Positions 60,074 through 64,000 of a DNA stretch of 64,000 bases are shown here, in pieces. How positions within the stretch are numbered: position 1 is the stretch's first letter; each line of letters opens with the position of its first letter. The stretch comes from Pseudomonas sp. R5-89-07 (lineage in GTDB: Bacteria; Pseudomonadota; Gammaproteobacteria; Pseudomonadales; Pseudomonadaceae): positions 620,001-684,000 of the forward strand of contig NZ_CP027727.1 in the NCBI RefSeq assembly GCF_003851685.1. The letters run 5' to 3'. Position numbers and translations under genes: made by a program. Below the pieces are notes generated by a model. That model had not been told where the DNA came from, did no database searches, and saw nothing but the letters and a program-made list of their open reading frames with translations.

Positions 60074-61087
60074 ATGCCAACGTTTTCTCAGCGTCATGTG
60101 TTGTTGCTGGCCAGCTACATCATCATTTTCGGCGGATTGCTGCTGGTACTGCCGCTGAAGCTGCTGCCCAGCCTGCTGGCCGGCCTGTTGGTCTATGAAC
60201 TGGTCAACATGCTCACGCCCCAACTGCAACGGCTGATCGAAGGGCGGCGTGCGCGCTGGCTGGCGGTGGCCTTGCTCGGCACCTTGATCGTCAGCGTACT
60301 CACGCTGATCTTTGCCGGCGCCATCAGCTTCCTGCTTCACGAAGCGGAAAATCCCGGCGCCTCGCTGGATAAGTTCATGCATGTGGTCGACCGTGCACGC
60401 GGCCAGTTACCGCCGTCCATCGATGCTTACCTGCCCGCCAGCGCCGCCGAATTTCGCGTGGCCATCGGCGACTGGCTGAGCAAGCACCTGAGCGAGCTGC
60501 AGCTGGTGGGCAAAGATGCCGCCCATATGTTCGTCACTTTGTTGATCGGCATGGTGCTCGGCGCGATCATCGCCCTGCAGCGCGTGCCCGACCTGACCAA
60601 GCGCAAGCCCCTGGCCGCCGCGTTGTTCGACCGCCTGCACCTGCTGGTCCAGGCGTTTCGCAACATCGTCTTCGCCCAGATCAAGATCGCCGCGCTCAAC
60701 ACCGCCTTCACCGCCGTGTTCCTCGCCGTGGTGCTGCCGTTGTGCGGCATTCACCTGCCGCTGACCAAAACCCTGATCGTGCTGACCTTCCTGCTCGGCC
60801 TGCTGCCAGTGATCGGCAACTTGATGTCCAACACCCTGATCACGATTGTCGCCTTGTCGCTGTCGATCTGGGTCGCGGTGGCGGCGTTGGGGTATCTGAT
60901 CGTGATCCACAAGGTCGAGTACTTCCTCAACGCGCGCATCGTGGGTGGGCAGATCAGTGCCAAGTCGTGGGAATTACTGCTGGCGATGCTGGTGTTCGAA
61001 GCCGCGTTCGGCTTGCCGGGGGTGGTGGCGGGGCCGATTTATTATGCGTATTTGAAGAGTGAGTTGAAGCTGGGGGGAATGGTTTAG
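60074..61087 (+). CDS. AI-2E family transporter
   Basis: This 337-residue inner-membrane protein of the AI-2E/PerM family has about eight spans: two N-terminal, an extramembrane stretch (residues 95-150) and a C-terminal core. Core segments include LIGMVLGAIIALQ, TLIVLTFLLGLLPVIGNLMSNTLI and LGYLIVIHKVEYFLNARIVGG. Family members have been linked to autoinducer-2 export and sodium/proton antiport; the substrate cannot be assigned. The ATG at 60074 gives the conserved start. Confidence 0.88.
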   Translation: MPTFSQRHVLLLASYIIIFGGLLLVLPLKLLPSLLAGLLVYELVNMLTPQLQRLIEGRRARWLAVALLGTLIVSVLTLIFAGAISFLLHEAENPGASLDKFMHVVDRARGQLPPSIDAYLPASAAEFRVAIGDWLSKHLSELQLVGKDAAHMFVTLLIGMVLGAIIALQRVPDLTKRKPLAAALFDRLHLLVQAFRNIVFAQIKIAALNTAFTAVFLAVVLPLCGIHLPLTKTLIVLTFLLGLLPVIGNLMSNTLITIVALSLSIWVAVAALGYLIVIHKVEYFLNARIVGGQISAKSWELLLAMLVFEAAFGLPGVVAGPIYYAYLKSELKLGGMV

Positions 61088-61112
61088 GTCCTGTGTCGCC
61101 TGGGCTGAAGCC

Positions 61113-61200
61113 ATCGGGGGCAAGCCCCTCCCACATTTACTGTGTTTACACAGATCAACTTGTGAAACACGGTCAGTGTGGGAGGGGGCTTGCCCCCGAT
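61113..61200. repeat. REP pair (REPIN), short geometry, longer spacer
   Basis: GGGGGCAAGCCCCTCCCAC (one C short) and GTGGGAGGGGGCTTGCCCCC flank a spacer of about 43 bases beginning ATTTACTGTGTTTACACA. It lies between convergent genes. Confidence 0.88.
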
Positions 61201-61228
61201 GAAGTCACCACGGTATTTCAGCTGGAAC

Positions 61229-62497
61229 TCAGCAACCGTAACGTTTGCTGGCCTCAATCGCCAACCCGCTGCCAATACTGCCAAAGATGTTGCCTTCCAA
61301 ATGCCGCGCGTTCGGCAGCATCGCCGAGATGCTGTGGCGCAGGGCGGGGATGCCGCTGGAGCCGCCGGTGAAGAACACTGTGTCCACCTGGGCCACGCCC
61401 ACCGATGCATCATTGAGCAACTGGGTAACGCTGCCGCGTACCCGTTCCAGCAGCCCGTCGATGGCTGACTCGAACAGCGTGCGGCTCAATTCCACGCTCA
61501 ATCCAGACTCAACCCGGTCCAGCAACACCAGGCGGCTGTCTTCGTGGGTCAGCTGGATCTTGGTCTCTTCGACCTCCATCGCCAGCCAGTGCCCGGCACG
61601 CTGTTCGATCAGCTTGAACAGGCGGTCGATGCCGCCGGTGTCTTCGATGTCATAGCGCATGCTGCCCAGGGCCAGCTGGGATTTTTGCGAGTACACCGAG
61701 TTGATGGTGTGCCAGGTGGCCAGGTTCATGTGGTGACTGGTGGGCATGTAGGCGCCGCTTTTCATGCGGCTGCCATAGCCGAACAGCGGCATCATGCCTT
61801 GCAGGCTGAGCTGTTTGTCGAAGTCGGTACCGCCGATGTGCACGCCGCCGGTGGCGAGGATGTCGCTCTGGCGGTTGTCGTTATGACGACGGTCAGGTGA
61901 CAGGCGTACCAAAGAAAAGTCAGACGTACCGCCGCCGATGTCGACGATCAGCACCAGCTCTTCCTTCTCGATGGTCGACTCGTAGTCGAACGCGGCGGCA
62001 ATCGGTTCGTACTGGAACGAGATGTCCTTGAAGCCGATCTTGCGGGCCACGTCGACCAGGGTGTTTTCCGCTTCCTGGTCGGCCAGCGGGTCGTCATCGA
62101 CAAAAAACACCGGGCGCCCCAGCACCACTTCTTCGAACTCGCGGCCAGCGGTGGCCTCGGCGCGGCTCTTGAGCTGGCCGATAAACAGCGCCAGCAGGTC
62201 GGTGAACGGCATTGCGGTGCCGAGCACGCTGGTGTCGTGCTTGATCAGCTTGGAGCCCAGCAGGCTCTTGAGCGAGCGCATCAAGCGGCCTTCGTAGTTT
62301 TCCAGGTATTCGTGCAGCGCCAGGCGACCGTACACCGGGCGGCGCTCCTCGAAGTTGAAGAAAACCACCGACGGCAGGGTGATCTTGTCGTCCTCCAGCG
62401 CAATAAGCGTCTCCTCGCCGGGGCGGATCCAGCCGACGGTGGAGTTGGACGTGCCGAAGTCGATGCCGCAGGCACGGGCTGGGGATGAGTTTTTCAT
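61229..62497 (-). CDS. yegD: Hsp70 family protein (YegD-like)
   Basis: This 422-residue actin-fold ATPase has phosphate-1 [13 protein letters not shown], phosphate-2 [12 protein letters not shown] and the adenosine motif [12 protein letters not shown]. It covers the Hsp70 nucleotide-binding domain but lacks a normal substrate-binding domain and lid, as in YegD. It starts at [15 protein letters not shown] (62497); a longer frame adds unrelated sequence. It is divergent from a CbpA-like J-protein gene 236 bases away, suggesting a functional pair. Confidence 0.9.
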   Translation of the reverse strand: MKNSSPARACGIDFGTSNSTVGWIRPGEETLIALEDDKITLPSVVFFNFEERRPVYGRLALHEYLENYEGRLMRSLKSLLGSKLIKHDTSVLGTAMPFTDLLALFIGQLKSRAEATAGREFEEVVLGRPVFFVDDDPLADQEAENTLVDVARKIGFKDISFQYEPIAAAFDYESTIEKEELVLIVDIGGGTSDFSLVRLSPDRRHNDNRQSDILATGGVHIGGTDFDKQLSLQGMMPLFGYGSRMKSGAYMPTSHHMNLATWHTINSVYSQKSQLALGSMRYDIEDTGGIDRLFKLIEQRAGHWLAMEVEETKIQLTHEDSRLVLLDRVESGLSVELSRTLFESAIDGLLERVRGSVTQLLNDASVGVAQVDTVFFTGGSSGIPALRHSISAMLPNARHLEGNIFGSIGSGLAIEASKRYGC

Positions 62498-62733
62498 GTC
62501 TATCGGGTTCCGGTCGAAAAACGGCCGCGCAGTGTATGCCAGTCGACGCCGGATGCGTAGGCCGACCATCTGTTAAATCGTGCTTGAAAGTGTGGGATTT
62601 GCCCCCACATCTGGTGCATACGGCAAGTGCCGATAACACTTTGACGCACCCCAGGGCGCAAGACTCAACACGTGCAAAGCAGCGCACCTTGTGTCCGGGC
62701 TGTGCGATCTCGATTAAGGATGGTGAACCGCCG

Positions 62734-63672
62734 ATGGATTTCAAAGATTACTACAAGATTCTGGGTGTCGAGCCGAGCGCCGATGACAAGGAAATCAAAG
62801 CCGCCTATCGCAAGCTCGCGCGCAAATATCACCCCGACGTGAGCAAGGAAAAGGACGCCGAAGCCAAGTTCAAGGACGCGTCCGAAGCCTATGAAGCGCT
62901 CAAGAGCGCCGACAAGCGCGCCGAGTATGACGAGCTGCGCAAATATGGCCAGCATGGCCAGCCGTTCCAGGGGCCACCTGGCTGGCAGAGCCGTGGCGGC
63001 TTTGGCGGTGGTGCGGGCACTGAGGATTTCTCGGACTTCTTCAGCTCCATCTTCGGCTCGCGCAGCGACGGGTTTGGCGGTGGCCAGCGTCGCCCCGCCG
63101 GGCGCAAGGGCCAGGATGTGGAGATGCAGTTGTCGGTGTCCCTTGAGGAGACGCTGTCCACGGAGTCCAAGCAGATCAGCTTCCAAGTGCCGCAATACGA
63201 CGCCTCGGGCCGGCATGTCAGCAATACCGTCAAGAGCCTGAACGTGAAGATTCCGGCCGGTGTGGCCGACGGTGAACGCATCCGCCTCAAGGGCCAGGGC
63301 GCGCCAGGTATTGGCGGAGGCGCCAATGGTGATCTGTACCTGATCATCAAGTTTGCGCCGCACTCGAAATTTGAAGTCGATGGCGAAAACCTGGTGATCA
63401 ACCTGCCGCTGGCGCCGTGGGAATTGGCGCTGGGCGCGGAAGTCACGGTGCCTACGTTGACCGGCAAGATCAACCTCAAGGTACCGGCCGGCAGCCAGAA
63501 CGGCCAGCGCATGCGCGCCAAGGGCCACGGTTTGCTGAACAAGGCTGGTCAGCGGGGCTTCTTGTTCGTTCAGCTCAAGGCGGTGATGCCGCCGGCAGGC
63601 AACGACGACGTGAAAGTGTTGTGGCAGGAGCTGGCCAAGAAAGCCAACTTCAATCCGCGCGAGAACTTCTAA
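62734..63672 (+). CDS. cbpA: DnaJ family co-chaperone CbpA-like
   Basis: This 312-residue J-domain protein has its J domain at residues 1-70 with the HPD motif in KYHPDVS. A Gly/Phe-rich linker (about 78-120, [17 protein letters not shown]) precedes two C-terminal beta domains ([29 protein letters not shown]). It lacks the zinc-finger domain of DnaJ, as CbpA does. It would stimulate Hsp70 ATPase, possibly the divergent YegD-like protein. The ATG at 62734 gives the conserved [12 protein letters not shown]; upstream in-frame sequence is not conserved-looking. Confidence 0.92.
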   Translation: MDFKDYYKILGVEPSADDKEIKAAYRKLARKYHPDVSKEKDAEAKFKDASEAYEALKSADKRAEYDELRKYGQHGQPFQGPPGWQSRGGFGGGAGTEDFSDFFSSIFGSRSDGFGGGQRRPAGRKGQDVEMQLSVSLEETLSTESKQISFQVPQYDASGRHVSNTVKSLNVKIPAGVADGERIRLKGQGAPGIGGGANGDLYLIIKFAPHSKFEVDGENLVINLPLAPWELALGAEVTVPTLTGKINLKVPAGSQNGQRMRAKGHGLLNKAGQRGFLFVQLKAVMPPAGNDDVKVLWQELAKKANFNPRENF

Positions 63673-63680
63673 GCTGACTC

Positions 63681-63784
63681 ACTGTAGGAGCGAGCTTGCT
63701 CGCGAAGCACTCAAGGACGCCGCGTTTATTCAGTTTGTACGCGTTATCGTTGACGTTCTTCGCGAGCAAGCTCGCTCCTACAGT
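63681..63784. repeat. REP pair of the GGAGCGAGCTTG class
   Basis: ACTGTAGGAGCGAGCTTGCT and AGCAAGCTCGCTCCTACAGT are perfect inverses. The spacer shares CCGCGTTTATTCAG and GCGTTATCGTTG with the element at 59943-60042, but its central palindrome is degraded here. It lies between convergent cbpA and ureC. Confidence 0.88.
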
Positions 63785-63794
63785 GAGGCGGGTG

Positions 63795-64000
63795 TCAGAA
63801 CAGGAAGTATCGCTGTGCCATCGGCAGCACGTCGGCCGGCTCGCACCATAGCAACACGCCGTCAGCCTTGACCTGATACGTCTGCGGATCCACCTCGATA
63901 TCGGGCAGGTAGTCGTTGTGGATCAGATCGGTTTTCTGCACTTCACGGCAGCCCTTGACCACCGCAATCTGCTTTTTCAAACCCAGCGCTTCAGGCAGGC
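63795..64000 (-). CDS. ureC: Urease alpha subunit UreC, C-terminal end (continues beyond window)
   Basis: The last 68 residues of UreC are visible on the reverse strand, from [20 protein letters not shown] to the characteristic terminus [11 protein letters not shown]. UreC carries the nickel active site that hydrolyses urea. The nickel ligands lie outside the visible part. Transcription is leftward, the same direction as ureEFG at 51-53 kb. The urease structural and accessory genes are separated by about 10.7 kb. Confidence 0.95.
   Translation of the reverse strand, partial: LPEALGLKKQIAVVKGCREVQKTDLIHNDYLPDIEVDPQTYQVKADGVLLWCEPADVLPMAQRYFLF

Overview
The window is a GC-rich chromosomal segment of a fluorescent pseudomonad (Pseudomonas fluorescens group). 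The evidence is gene content and order: mutL-miaA-hfq-hflX-hflK-hflC-hisZ-purA, rnr-rlmB-rpsF-rpsR-rplI-dnaB, braCDEFG, ureEFG beside a DesT-type regulator, and azurin. The many interspersed palindromic REP pairs with a GGAGGGGGCTTGCCCCC core are also typical of this group. No prophage, insertion sequence, integrase or CRISPR array was seen. Both ends cut genes: mutL on the left and ureC on the right.

Layout. 1-9.4 kb: mismatch repair, tRNA modification, Hfq, HflX/HflK/HflC, HisZ and PurA. 9.5-14.2 kb: a chemoreceptor behind a sigma-54-type promoter, then a convergent two-gene ferric-iron ABC importer without its ATPase. 14.3-14.7 kb: two identical tRNA-Leu(CAG) genes, each with its own promoter and terminator. 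14.9-24.6 kb: RNase R, RlmB, the S6/S18/membrane protein/L9 cluster, DnaB and a YgiQ-type radical SAM protein. 24.7-26.7 kb: a probable antibacterial toxin/immunity locus containing one complete toxin, two homologous membrane immunity proteins and a C-terminal fragment of a second toxin. 26.9-33.7 kb: a three-gene operon of transglutaminases, a circularly permuted GS-like ligase, a permuted ATP-grasp and an alpha-E domain. This matches a predicted but uncharacterised peptide synthesis or tagging system, and here it sits behind a strong sigma-54 motif. 34-37 kb: azurin with an ANR-like box and the NAD salvage pair pncB-nadE. 37-41.2 kb: a LysR regulator with L-pipecolate/lysine catabolism genes (amaB, amaA). 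41.6-46.7 kb: the branched-chain amino acid importer braCDEFG with a sigma-54 promoter and an upstream NtrC-like palindrome. 46.8-47.5 kb: a gene-free stretch carrying DnaA boxes. 47.5-50.5 kb: a short-chain dehydrogenase, a cation transporter and an AGE-family isomerase. 50.7-54.0 kb: ureE-ureF-ureG-hupE with a reverse-strand sigma-54 promoter, and a DesT/FabR-like repressor. 54-64 kb: a repeat-containing periplasmic protein, AsmA, a ferritin-like protein, a DMT exporter with a divergent AraC regulator, a PsiF protein, an AI-2E family permease, divergent Hsp70 and CbpA-like chaperones, and the 3' end of ureC.

How it fits together. Four motifs with exact GG-N10-GC sigma-54 spacing precede the chemoreceptor, the ligase/transglutaminase operon, braC and ureE. 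Three of these units concern nitrogen (amino-acid uptake, urease maturation) or amide chemistry, so the window looks rich in RpoN/NtrC-regulated functions. The two loci most worth experimental attention are the toxin/immunity locus with its decayed second module and the RpoN-linked peptide-ligase operon. All calls come from reading the sequence; no database search was run.
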